Below, piece by piece: positions 44,374 through 53,600 of a stretch of DNA of 64,000 nucleotides. Each line of letters opens with the position of its first letter. The stretch's first letter is position 1. The notes below the pieces were generated by a model. That model was not told the DNA's origin and ran no database searches. It worked only from the letters and a program-made list of their open reading frames with translations. The DNA is taken from NCBI GenBank assembly GCA_964574635.1, contig CAZNOG010000008.1:62001-126000 (forward strand). Direction: 5' to 3'. The position numbers and the translations under genes were made by a program. The DNA comes from CAZNOG01 sp964574635. GTDB taxonomy: Bacteria; Bacteroidota; Bacteroidia; Flavobacteriales_D; Cryomorphaceae.

Positions 44374-46098
44374 ATGAAGACTTTGCAACGATCCATGCGA
44401 ATCGCCGCGTGGTTGTTTTGTGCCCTCCCGCTCACCGTGTGGGCCCAGCAAGGCGATTCATTCGACCAAACCCAAGTGATCACCGGGGAGAGGACGCTCA
44501 GCGTTCAAAAAGCATACAAAATCACCGACATGCCGGAGCCGGTGGAGATGAACGTGCAGGTGGAGCAACCGCAATACATGCTCATCCCGAAGAGACCCGC
44601 CACGGAAATGGCCGTCGACACCATCGAACCGGCCAAGGTGCGCGTGCGCGAACCGTTGGAAAAACTTTATAAGGGATACGTCAAAGCGGGTGTGGGAACT
44701 TTTGCGACCCCGTTTATCGATGCAATGTATTCCAGCACAAGGGAGCGTGACCATTCCTACGGAATCCGCTACCGGCACAATTCATCCAACGACGGAATCA
44801 ACCGCGCGGTGGCGTATAGCGGATTCAGCGAGAACCTCGCCAACGTCTGGGGCAAGAAACTCTTCGGAAAACACGGGTTGAGCGCCGACCTCAGCTACAA
44901 GCGCAACGTAGTGCACTACTACGGTTTCGACCCGCAGGGAATAGAACTCGACAAGAAGGACATTCGGCAGCGGTTCAGTACTTTACAACTCGACATGGAT
45001 TGGCGAAGCTACTACCGCGACTCCTCCCGGGTAAACCACGACATCGGTCTGCTGGTGTATCATTTGAGCGATCGCTACGACGCGAGTGAATACGGAGTCA
45101 ACGCCACCGCCGATTTGCGGTCCTATCGAGGACAGCACTACTTTCTGCTCGACGCCGGTTTCGACCTCATCGGGTACAAGGCCGGACTCCTTCCCGCATT
45201 CGATTTCGCGAGGGATACTTTCCTTCTCGCCGACGAAAACACCAATGCCATCGTGCACGCCACGCCCAAAGTCGTGCTCAGAACCGGAGGCCTTCGCGCC
45301 GAAGTGGGACTCGGTCTCTACGGCCGATTTTCCAATAAATTCGAAGCCAACGCCTTCCCCGACGTATACTTCAGCTACTCTCTCTTCAACGACATTTTCA
45401 TCCCCTACGCGGGAATAACCGGCAGCGTGGAAAGAACGGGTTTCAAAACCCTTACGGACGAGAATCCCTTCGTTCTGTCCAACCTCGAACTCAGGAATGA
45501 AATTCAGCGGTACAAGCTCTTCGGAGGAATCCGTGGCTCCATCAGCGACAAAATCAGCTTCAACGTCGGTGCGAGCTACGTCAAAGCCGACGACGTCGCA
45601 CTTTTCGTAAACGATACATTGGTGAGCCGGGAGAACCGATTTTCCGTGGTTTACGATGAGGTGACTACGCTGGCACTTACGGGAGAAGTATCGTACCTCA
45701 ATGACGACAAATGGGGCGCTTCCCTCCGAGGTGAAATTTTCTCGTATTCCACCGACAGAGAAGCTGAAGCTTGGCATTTGCCCGATTACAAATTCACGCT
45801 CAGAGCCAATTACAATCTGTTCGACAAGATTTTACTGCGCACCGACCTGACCTATGTCGGACCCCGCAAAATGAAATCCCTTTGGCCCCTCGCCGACACC
45901 GAACGGCAGAACGGAGGGTTTTGGATTGCCGAGGCCGACGCGTACTTCGACTTGAGTCTCGGCGTAGAATACAGGTACACCACCCGACTGTCGGCCTTCG
46001 TGGAAGGGTACAACCTCACCTCGTCCAAGTACGAAATTTACCACCGATTTCCCGCCCAAAGGGTCTTCGTTCGCGGAGGTGTCAAGTACGCATTCTGA
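44374..46098 (+). CDS. TonB-dependent-receptor-like outer-membrane barrel protein
   Basis: A protein of about 574 residues with a signal peptide ending LTVWAQ. No plug domain is seen. After a linker (VEQPQYMLIPKRPAT) the remainder is amphipathic beta-strands rich in aromatic girdle residues (YVKAGVGTFATPFIDAMY, HSYGIRYRHNSS, LSADLSYKRNVVHYYGF) ending GGVKYAF, with the terminal Phe used for barrel assembly. It looks like the barrel half of a TonB-dependent receptor rather than a full transporter. In-frame ATGs at 44338 and 44350 would overlap or abut the TPR stop codon; 44374 gives the cleanest signal peptide. It is co-transcribed with the TPR protein, which may be its periplasmic partner. Confidence 0.75.
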   Translation: MKTLQRSMRIAAWLFCALPLTVWAQQGDSFDQTQVITGERTLSVQKAYKITDMPEPVEMNVQVEQPQYMLIPKRPATEMAVDTIEPAKVRVREPLEKLYKGYVKAGVGTFATPFIDAMYSSTRERDHSYGIRYRHNSSNDGINRAVAYSGFSENLANVWGKKLFGKHGLSADLSYKRNVVHYYGFDPQGIELDKKDIRQRFSTLQLDMDWRSYYRDSSRVNHDIGLLVYHLSDRYDASEYGVNATADLRSYRGQHYFLLDAGFDLIGYKAGLLPAFDFARDTFLLADENTNAIVHATPKVVLRTGGLRAEVGLGLYGRFSNKFEANAFPDVYFSYSLFNDIFIPYAGITGSVERTGFKTLTDENPFVLSNLELRNEIQRYKLFGGIRGSISDKISFNVGASYVKADDVALFVNDTLVSRENRFSVVYDEVTTLALTGEVSYLNDDKWGASLRGEIFSYSTDREAEAWHLPDYKFTLRANYNLFDKILLRTDLTYVGPRKMKSLWPLADTERQNGGFWIAEADAYFDLSLGVEYRYTTRLSAFVEGYNLTSSKYEIYHRFPAQRVFVRGGVKYAF

Positions 46099-46117
46099 CG
46101 CAACCCTTCCCGACTCG

Positions 46118-46157
46118 CGAATCCACTCCCTCCGTTAGTCTTTTTCGGAGGGATTCG
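46118..46157 (+). terminator. Hairpin after the TPR-barrel operon
   Basis: A stem TCCCTCCG/CGGAGGGA with an 11-nt loop (TTAGTCTTTTT) is extended by CGAA/TTCG across a bulge, 20 nt after the stop codon. There is no U-tract 3' of the stem, so it may be a transcript end or processing site rather than an intrinsic terminator. Confidence 0.4.
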
Positions 46158-46286
46158 GCGCTGTTTTTCTCGGCCTTTCCACCCGTCGTCCGACCGATCT
46201 CCCCCGGATGTTGAAAAAGTCCCTCAAATGTTCATAAACACCGCGATATACAAGGGTTTTCGCATGGTTTTAAGGGTTAAAAATCG

Positions 46287-46294
46287 TATCTTTG
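46287..46294 (+). promoter_or_regulatory. gyrB: Promoter -7 element for gyrB
   Basis: TATCTTTG, an exact TAnnTTTG match, ends 30 nt before the gyrB ATG. No -33 TTTG at ideal spacing was found. Confidence 0.5.
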
Positions 46295-46324
46295 TACATC
46301 ATAGAATCACTCACCATTGAATAT

Positions 46325-48283
46325 ATGACAGACGAGCAAAAAAAGCAGCCGAGTGACTACTCGGCCGGGAATATCCAGGTTCTGGAAGGGCTTGAAGCCG
46401 TTCGCAAAAGACCCGCGATGTACATCGGCGACGTCGGTGTACGTGGATTGCACCACTTGGTGTACGAGGTGGTCGATAACTCGATCGACGAAGCGATGGC
46501 GGGCTACTGCGATACCATCGACGTGACCATCAACGAAGACAACTCCATTACGGTGGTCGACAACGGACGGGGTATACCCACCGATTACCACGAAAAAGAA
46601 CAGCGTTCGGCACTGGAGGTCGTGATGACCGTTCTGCACGCCGGGGGTAAGTTCGACAAGGATACCTACAAGGTGTCGGGAGGTCTTCACGGAGTGGGGG
46701 TGTCTTGTGTGAACGCACTCTCCGAAAGCTTGAAAGCCACCATATACCGAAAAGGGCAAATCTGGGAACAGAACTACGCCATCGGTCAACCTTTGTCCGA
46801 CGTGAAAGTCGTGGGCGAAACCGACCAAACCGGTACGCGCATCGATTTCCGTCCCGACAGAACCATCTTTGCAGAATACGAATACAGCTACGAAACACTC
46901 GCAAAACGTATGCGCGAGTTGGCCTTCCTCAACAAAGGCATTCGCATCACCCTCACGGACCGCCGAGAAACCGATGAAGACGGCAATTTCATTTCCGATG
47001 AATACTTCTCCGAAGGCGGCCTCTACGAGTTTGTGGAATTCCTGGACGGATCCCGCGAAAGACTCATCAGCAAGCCCATCTACATGGACGGCGAGAAGAA
47101 CGGAATCCCCGTTGAAGTGGCCATGCTGTACAACACCTCCTTCTCGGAAAATATTCACGCTTACGTGAACAATATCAATACCCACGAAGGAGGAACCCAT
47201 CTGGGAGGATTCCGCCGTGGACTTACCACTACGCTGAAAAAATACGCCGAGGATTCGGGCATGTTGAGCAAAGTGAAGTTCGACGTCGCCGGCGATGACT
47301 TCCGCGAAGGCTTGACCGCGGTCATTTCCATCAAAGTGGCCGAACCCCAGTTCGAGGGCCAAACGAAAACCAAATTGGGAAACCGTGAAGTCACCGCGCC
47401 GGTGTCTCAAGCGGTTTCCGAAATGCTCGCCAATTACCTGGAGGAAAACCCCGCCGATGCACGAGCCATCGTCAACAAGGTGATCCTCGCCGCACAAGCG
47501 CGCCACGCCGCACGCAAAGCGAGGGAAATGGTGCAGCGAAAAAGCGTACTCTCATCCACCGGACTGCCCGGAAAGCTCAGCGATTGCGCCGATAAAAACC
47601 CTGAAAATTGCGAACTCTACCTCGTCGAGGGAGACTCTGCAGGCGGAACCGCAAAACAAGGCCGGGATCGGAATTTCCAAGCCATTCTCCCCCTGAGAGG
47701 TAAAATCCTCAACGTCGAAAAAGCCATGCAACACAGGATTTTCGACAACGAGGAGATCAAAAACATCTACACCGCACTCGGGGTGAGAGTGGGTACCGAA
47801 GAAGATTCCAAAGCGCTGGACGTCAGCGGACTCAGGTACCATAAAATCATCATCATGTGTGACGCCGACGTAGACGGTAGTCACATCGAAACGCTGATTC
47901 TCACCTTCTTCTTCCGCCACATGAGGGAACTCATCGAAGCGGGATACATCTATATCGCCACGCCGCCCCTCTACCAGCTCAAACGTGGCAACACCATTCG
48001 CTACGCATGGAACGAAGAGGAAAGGCAGCGCTTGACCGATGAGATGAAGGGCAATTCCAAAGAGTCCGTGGTGGGTGTGCAGCGCTACAAGGGTCTTGGA
48101 GAAATGAACGCCGAGCAGCTGTGGGACACCACCATGAACCCTGAACACCGTACCCTTCGCCAGGTCACCATCGACAACGCCGCCGAAGCCGACCGCATAT
48201 TTTCCATGCTCATGGGCGACGACGTTCCCCCTCGCCGGGAGTTCATCGAGAAAAATGCCAAGTACGCACGTATCGACGCGTAA
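46325..48283 (+). CDS. gyrB: DNA gyrase subunit B
   Basis: ATPase subunit of DNA gyrase, 652 residues, which with GyrA introduces negative supercoils. GHKL motifs are present (VVDNSIDEAMAGYC with catalytic Glu and Asn, VVDNGRGIPTDYH, SGGLHGVGVSCVNALS), then the transducer domain, the TOPRIM motif YLVEGDSAGGTAKQGRDR and metal-binding MCDADVDGSH. The C-terminal tail RYKGLGEMNAEQLWDTTMNP fits the family. The ATG at 46325 starts MTDEQKKQPSDYSAG as in relatives. It is a single gene with its own promoter and a strong terminator. Confidence 0.98.
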   Translation: MTDEQKKQPSDYSAGNIQVLEGLEAVRKRPAMYIGDVGVRGLHHLVYEVVDNSIDEAMAGYCDTIDVTINEDNSITVVDNGRGIPTDYHEKEQRSALEVVMTVLHAGGKFDKDTYKVSGGLHGVGVSCVNALSESLKATIYRKGQIWEQNYAIGQPLSDVKVVGETDQTGTRIDFRPDRTIFAEYEYSYETLAKRMRELAFLNKGIRITLTDRRETDEDGNFISDEYFSEGGLYEFVEFLDGSRERLISKPIYMDGEKNGIPVEVAMLYNTSFSENIHAYVNNINTHEGGTHLGGFRRGLTTTLKKYAEDSGMLSKVKFDVAGDDFREGLTAVISIKVAEPQFEGQTKTKLGNREVTAPVSQAVSEMLANYLEENPADARAIVNKVILAAQARHAARKAREMVQRKSVLSSTGLPGKLSDCADKNPENCELYLVEGDSAGGTAKQGRDRNFQAILPLRGKILNVEKAMQHRIFDNEEIKNIYTALGVRVGTEEDSKALDVSGLRYHKIIIMCDADVDGSHIETLILTFFFRHMRELIEAGYIYIATPPLYQLKRGNTIRYAWNEEERQRLTDEMKGNSKESVVGVQRYKGLGEMNAEQLWDTTMNPEHRTLRQVTIDNAAEADRIFSMLMGDDVPPRREFIEKNAKYARIDA

Positions 48284-48307
48284 CCGACGATTATTATTCA
48301 AATCAAT

Positions 48308-48342
48308 CCAAAAGGCGGTGCATTCAGTACCGCCTTTTTTTT
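48308..48342 (+). terminator. Intrinsic terminator of gyrB
   Basis: AAAGGCGGT (48311-48319) pairs with ACCGCCTTT (48329-48337) around a 9-nt loop, followed by an unbroken T-run. A textbook rho-independent terminator, 25 nt after the stop codon. Confidence 0.9.
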
Positions 48343-48386
48343 GTTTTTGATTTGAATTTGGGCGAATCCCTTCCCCTCACCGGGTC

Positions 48387-48524
48387 GGGTCGGTCTACCG
48401 CCTATATCCGCCCTGCCGTGTGCCGCGGGTTGCAAAGGCCCGAACGAGCTTCTAAGGTCGCTGTACGGGCCCGGCACTCCGCATGGCACACGGCAGGGCG
48501 GGATGCCGGCGTCCGCCCTTTCGC
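48387..48524 (+). repeat. Dispersed hairpin element, copy B
   Basis: It begins GGGTCGGTCTAC, then CGCCTATAT. A perfect 17-bp stem follows: CCGCCCTGCCGTGTGCC (48408-48424) with GGCACACGGCAGGGCGG (48485-48501). The inner stem is GGCCCG/CGGGCC and the apical part GAGC-TTCTAAGGTC-GCT. It ends GGGATGCCGGC, GTCCGCCCTTTCGC. The stem shares no sequence with that of copy A. Confidence 0.85.
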
Positions 48525-48601
48525 GAATCCCCGCACATCGGCAATCGTTCTTCTTGCGGAAAACACCATCCAATCCGCAAAGGGATTTCCGGAAATGGAA
48601 G

Positions 48602-49696
48602 TTATTGGTTGGTCACGGAAGTTTCGGAGTCCCGAATCGGCAGATCCAAGTCGATCCAGATAGGCAAGTGGTCGCTGTATCCCCCTTGATACGCGGGTCC
48701 TTGGAACGTGCGGTTTATCACGTCGTTCCCCGCTGCATTTTTCTTTAACATCCACGGCGGATTGAAAATGCCCACGTGCCCGGTCGACGTACTTACCTCA
48801 CCTCCTCCCAACAGGGACCGGCTGACGATGATTTGGTCCAAAACTCCCCATTCACCCCCAAAAGAGTGGGTGCCGTAAATGTGCTTGATCGGAAAACTCA
48901 AGTTGACGAGATCGCCCGATTCCGCCGGTTCATCCGGTCTCTTGGCTCCCAATGTCTCCCGAAGACTGATGTCATCCGGTTCGTCGTTGAAGTCGCCCAA
49001 AATCACGATGTACGGATCCTTGAATCGGGCGTTCAGACTGTCTACCTTTTGCTTTACGACACTCGCCACGTAAATCCGCGACGGCTCCGACGTGAATTGA
49101 CCTCCCCATCGAGAGGGCCAATGGTTCACGAATACGTGCAAGGTATCTTGAGAGGGAAGTCGACCCTTGATGTAAAGCAAGTCTCGTGTCGTCCGCGACG
49201 GATTGTCGGGAAATCGTATGCGGATGTATTCGTACAGAATGAGGTTGAACCTGTCGGGTCGGTATATGCACGCCACATCAATCCCACGCGAATCCGGTGA
49301 ATCCTCGTGGATAATGTTGTATTCCACCGCCGCCAAGGGCGAGTGCTTCGTCAATCCTTCCAGCACCCATCGATTCTCCACCTCCGAGAGCGTCATGAGG
49401 TCCATGGGTTCCCAACCGCCCAGCGCGGCGATCGTTCTCGCCAATCCGTTCTTTTTCGCGTCGTAACGGTAATACGTGTACCTGTTCTCGCCCTCCGGCG
49501 TGAACGCATCGTCGTTTTTCAGACTGTCGTTTTCGAGATCGAAGAAATTTTCCACATTCCAGAAACCCAGTCGAAAGCGTTCCTCGCCTCGGGGGGCGGG
49601 GTCGTAGGTGTCGTACTGCTTAAACTCCGCCGATTGGGGGAACACGGGAAGGTAGAGCAGAACACAAACTGTCAGAACGAGGGAAAGGCGGATCAT
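48602..49696 (-). CDS. Exported endonuclease/exonuclease/phosphatase-fold protein
   Basis: A 364-residue protein with a signal peptide (VLLYLPVFPQS) and the DNase I-like metal-dependent fold: LGFWNVENFFD (metal and Asn site), LSEVENRWVLEGL with the catalytic Glu, VNHWPSRWGG with the catalytic His, VILGDFNDEP with the Asp-Asn pair, and the terminal SDHLPIWIDL motif. The full active site is present, so it should hydrolyse a phosphodiester or phosphomonoester. Extracellular DNA or phospholipid head groups are plausible substrates but unproven. Its start overlaps the lgt stop by 4 nt. Confidence 0.85.
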   Translation of the reverse strand: MIRLSLVLTVCVLLYLPVFPQSAEFKQYDTYDPAPRGEERFRLGFWNVENFFDLENDSLKNDDAFTPEGENRYTYYRYDAKKNGLARTIAALGGWEPMDLMTLSEVENRWVLEGLTKHSPLAAVEYNIIHEDSPDSRGIDVACIYRPDRFNLILYEYIRIRFPDNPSRTTRDLLYIKGRLPSQDTLHVFVNHWPSRWGGQFTSEPSRIYVASVVKQKVDSLNARFKDPYIVILGDFNDEPDDISLRETLGAKRPDEPAESGDLVNLSFPIKHIYGTHSFGGEWGVLDQIIVSRSLLGGGEVSTSTGHVGIFNPPWMLKKNAAGNDVINRTFQGPAYQGGYSDHLPIWIDLDLPIRDSETSVTNQ

Positions 49697-50517
49697 CCCT
49701 TCTTTTGGACCGGGATTGGTTTGGCCGGTCTCACCATCAAATATACACCGGCGATTACAAATGGGATACTCAGTATTTGACCCATGTTGAGCGGCAAGTC
49801 CGCCTCAAAAGCCTCTTGGTCTATTTTGAAGAATTCGTCCAGGAAACGCAACGTGAACAAAACGGCCATAAAGAATCCGAAAAGGAATCCTTCTTTGAGT
49901 CGGTCCCTTTTGTTCTTCCACATGAAATAGAGCGCCACCCCGATCAAGAATGCATAGATCGCCTCGTAGAGCTGTGCGGGATGACGAGGGTCCAATGCCA
50001 ATTCGGGAGGGTAAGCACGCACAAATTGAAACCCCCAGGGCAGGGAAGTGACCGTGCCCAATATCTCGGAATTCATCAAATTCCCTATCCTGATGCAAGC
50101 TCCCGTAAAAGCCACCACGATCACCAGTCGGTCGAACACCCACAGAAAGCGGAAGTTGAATTTTCGACAGTACAAGTAGATGGCGATGAGAATCCCGATG
50201 GCACCCCCGTGGCTGGCCAACCCGCCCCGCCAAATTTTGAGTATCTCACCCGGATTGTCCAGATAATAACCCAAGTCGTAAAAGATGACGTGACCCAATC
50301 TCGCACCGATAATGGTGCCTATTACGACGTACAAAGTGAGGTCTTCGACGTTTTTTCGGGTCTTGCCCTCCTTCTCGAAGACGTGAAACATGATGTACTG
50401 ACTCACCAACAATCCGAAGACGAACAACAGACCGTACCACCGAACGGGCAAATCGAGTCCGGGGATGGTGAAGGCAACGGGATCAACGTCCCAAATAATG
50501 GCGTTGAGGGGATTCAA
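49693..50517 (-). CDS. lgt: Prolipoprotein diacylglyceryl transferase
   Basis: Inner-membrane enzyme that adds diacylglycerol to lipobox cysteines, 274 residues with about seven membrane helices. Signature elements are HGGAIGILI, ARLGHVIFYD, the Lgt motif GACIRIGNLMNSEILG and RHPAQLYEAIYAF. The start must be TTG at 50517: an in-frame TGA lies two codons upstream, and no ATG or GTG occurs before the conserved WDVDPVAF. Downstream the endonuclease/exonuclease/phosphatase gene overlaps by 4 nt. The wza-like lipoprotein in this window is one likely substrate. Confidence 0.95.
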   Translation of the reverse strand: MNPLNAIIWDVDPVAFTIPGLDLPVRWYGLLFVFGLLVSQYIMFHVFEKEGKTRKNVEDLTLYVVIGTIIGARLGHVIFYDLGYYLDNPGEILKIWRGGLASHGGAIGILIAIYLYCRKFNFRFLWVFDRLVIVVAFTGACIRIGNLMNSEILGTVTSLPWGFQFVRAYPPELALDPRHPAQLYEAIYAFLIGVALYFMWKNKRDRLKEGFLFGFFMAVLFTLRFLDEFFKIDQEAFEADLPLNMGQILSIPFVIAGVYLMVRPAKPIPVQKKG

Positions 50518-50644
50518 TCGTCAGATTCCTTGATTTCCAAATTTTGAACACCCTGACGGGTCGGGGCGAAGGTAAGGATTCAATGGAAAGAATGGGAAGT
50601 GCCCACCGAAATTTGAAGGTCGACAAAATCCCCGCGGCAAAATA

Positions 50645-53600
50645 TTACCGTATCAGCGTCACGAAGCCCTTGATTTGCTTTTTCTTTTTCGACGTCGACG
50701 AGCTGAATTGGATGAAGTAGGTGTAAACCCCCATCGGCACGAAATAGTCGCTGCCTTGTACGTTTCCACGCCATCCCTCGTTGATGTCGGTCGTGTGGAA
50801 CACTTCTCTTCCCCACCGATCGAAAATGCGCAAATCGTATTTCTCGGGATCGTAGGTCACCCCGACGGGCTTCCAAATTTCGTTCATCCCGTCCCCGTTC
50901 GGCGTAAATGAATTGGGGATAAACCAAAGCAACTCATCGTTGACGATTACTTCCTTGTACACGGTGTCGATACATCCGTTTTCGCTTTCCGATATCAACC
51001 TTACCTCGTAGGTGCCGGAGGTATCACGCGGAAAGTCGAACTGCGAAATCCGATCGTAGACCGTGGCGATTTTGTAATCCGCGTAAATGTCATATCGGGA
51101 ATATCTTATCGGCCCCGGTTGGGATACGTCTTGAAAAGTCACCAAAGTGTTTTCGATGGTCGTCGGGTTCGGGTTGATGTTGAAATCCGCGATGAAACGT
51201 GGAGGATTCGAAATGTTGATGGCCTGACGCAGGCGGCATCCCACGGCATCTTTGATGATGACGGTGTCCGGCCCGGCGCATACATAGCCGATGTTCTCGG
51301 TGGTCCAGGATTTACCGTTGTTGAAACTGTATGATACGGCTTCCGAGGCATCCACAACGATGCGCGCATCACAGGAATCCGCACAAGAGGGAGGTGTGTG
51401 CGTGACGGTCATCACTTGCGGATCGGGTTCGGATATGGTAAAAAACGTTGAATCCGTACAGCCCACGTTGTCCGTAACTTTCAGTTGGTGCACACCGGCA
51501 CAGAGACTGTCGCGCACTTGCAGTATGCCGCTGGAAGCCCCTCCCGACCATTCGAAGCTGTAAAGCCCCGTCGCGGAAGTTCCACCCGTAACCATGGCGA
51601 TGGCTTTTCCATTGCATTCGTCATAGCAGATGGCGTCTTCGGTCACGGCGTCCACTTGCAGAGAATCCGCAAAAGTGACCACGATATCCTGACTCATCGA
51701 ACACATGAATCCATTGTTGTCCGTCCAGGTCAGAGTAATTTGTCCGCCCGGTGATTCGGCGGTCACGATGGCGTGTGGATCATGAATATCGCTGAAAGTC
51801 ACGTTCGGAGGCCCCGACCACGTGCCCACACCTACTACGGGTTCGGCTTGAAGTTGGTACTCCAATGCACAAGCGATGGCATCGGGACCGGGATTGGCGT
51901 TCGTCTGACAACAAGTTTGAACTTCCATTCCCAAGATCGTGATCGTGAGGTTAGAGGAGTTGGTGCACTCCCCGTTCGACACGGTATAGGTCAAATCGAA
52001 GGAGGCGCCATCGGGGTAATCCATAGGTTGTAGTTGGGTGGAACCGAACGGTTCGCCGGTTTCCGTGTACGTCCACGTACCGCCGAGCATCGGATTCCCC
52101 ATCAGGTAGTCCGTGAGAATTCCCGCAGGTGAATTGTAACAGAAGGTGGTATCCGTATCCATACCCGGATTGGCTTCGGGCACGGGTGCAACCGTAATCT
52201 GGTCGGTTTTCGCGCAGCCGGGCATTCCGTGGGGGTATGCGGTTACGGTATAAACGGTCGGTTGCTCCACGAACACGGAGGGGAATTGGATGTTGGGATT
52301 TGACAAGCCCGTTGCAGGACTCCAATTCCAGGTCATTCCGCCACCGCCGTTGCAGGATACATACACCTCCAATGGGTCTTGTTGCCCGCTTGCGCAACTG
52401 TTGCTAAAGTCCGGATCGATGACGAACGTAATGCATCCGGTCGGATTCGTGGCTACGAAGGATAAATCCGTTAAATCGTAAATGGGGCCCGCGATCAAGG
52501 GCGCCGAAGGATTTTCGCCGTCAAAGACGTAAAATTCGTCCCAGTTATTTTCGACCGTTCCCGATAGAATATAGAACTGCATCATGGTGCCGTCGCCGGG
52601 AGTGTCCGGGCAATAAGTCACCACCAAGTCGTTGCCGTTTTCGTAACAGTACGTATGAACCCCCGAAATCAATCCACAATTGCCCTGTACCCCGGCCATT
52701 CCGGGTGATAATTCCAGGGAATCGTTGCACAGAAACAGGTCCGGACCGGCGTCTATTTCAGGCCCCTCGATGACCTCTACCACGATGGTTGTGTCGAATG
52801 TGCACCCGAAATTATTTGTCGCGTAGAACGTATAGTCGTAAAATCCCGTTTCCGGCGGTGATACGTTTATAATGTTGCCATTTGAGGAGGTAGAGGAGAT
52901 GTACGGCCCTTCCCAGTACGTGCTGTCCGGTCCCATTCCGATAATCGGTGTGAACGTCGTCACGTCGGGAAACAACGAAGGATCGAAATTAATCCCCCAA
53001 GAAAAAATATAGCCGTTGTCGATGGCGTAGTTGTCCGTGATGATGAACGTCCACTCCCCGTTTAAGGGGCATCCCACGAGGTCGCACATGTCTCCGTAAC
53101 TCTCGTAGATGCCGGGGTTTACAATGTTGTTGTTTTCCGCGTTCCCCGCGTTGTCAACATAGCTGGTCATCGTCCAATTGGCGTTGTCGGTCACGAATCC
53201 ATTCGTACTCGACGACGACCAACCGTAATCGTAACCCGTTCCGGCAATATCGCTGTCAACGTCTACGGCTTCACCGAAGTAAGTGGCTCCACCGCCGTTG
53301 GGGTGCTCGAGCAAAGTGACGTTCGTACCGTCGGGACATTCGATCGCAATGGACAGGTCACCTATAAACGAGTGCTCCATATTGGCCATCACGTTCAACA
53401 AATCGTCGCACTCTTCCAACGTCGAATTCGGCTCGAAAAAATCAAATACCAATGAGGAAGTGTATGAAAATCCCGCGCCGTCGGGTAGGTACACTTCCCC
53501 GGCCACCACTTGCGGGGGCAGCGCGGTCCAAGTAACGGATTGTACGGGGTCGCCGCTTATCGTCGTGGCGGCACCCGAACTCCCCAAACATATCGGCGAA

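Larger units (their letters stand above)
48284..48601. other. Convergent intergenic region, 318 nt
   Basis: It lies between gyrB and the leftward endonuclease/exonuclease/phosphatase gene. It contains the gyrB terminator and copy B of the dispersed hairpin element. Nothing else was recognised. Confidence 0.6.
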
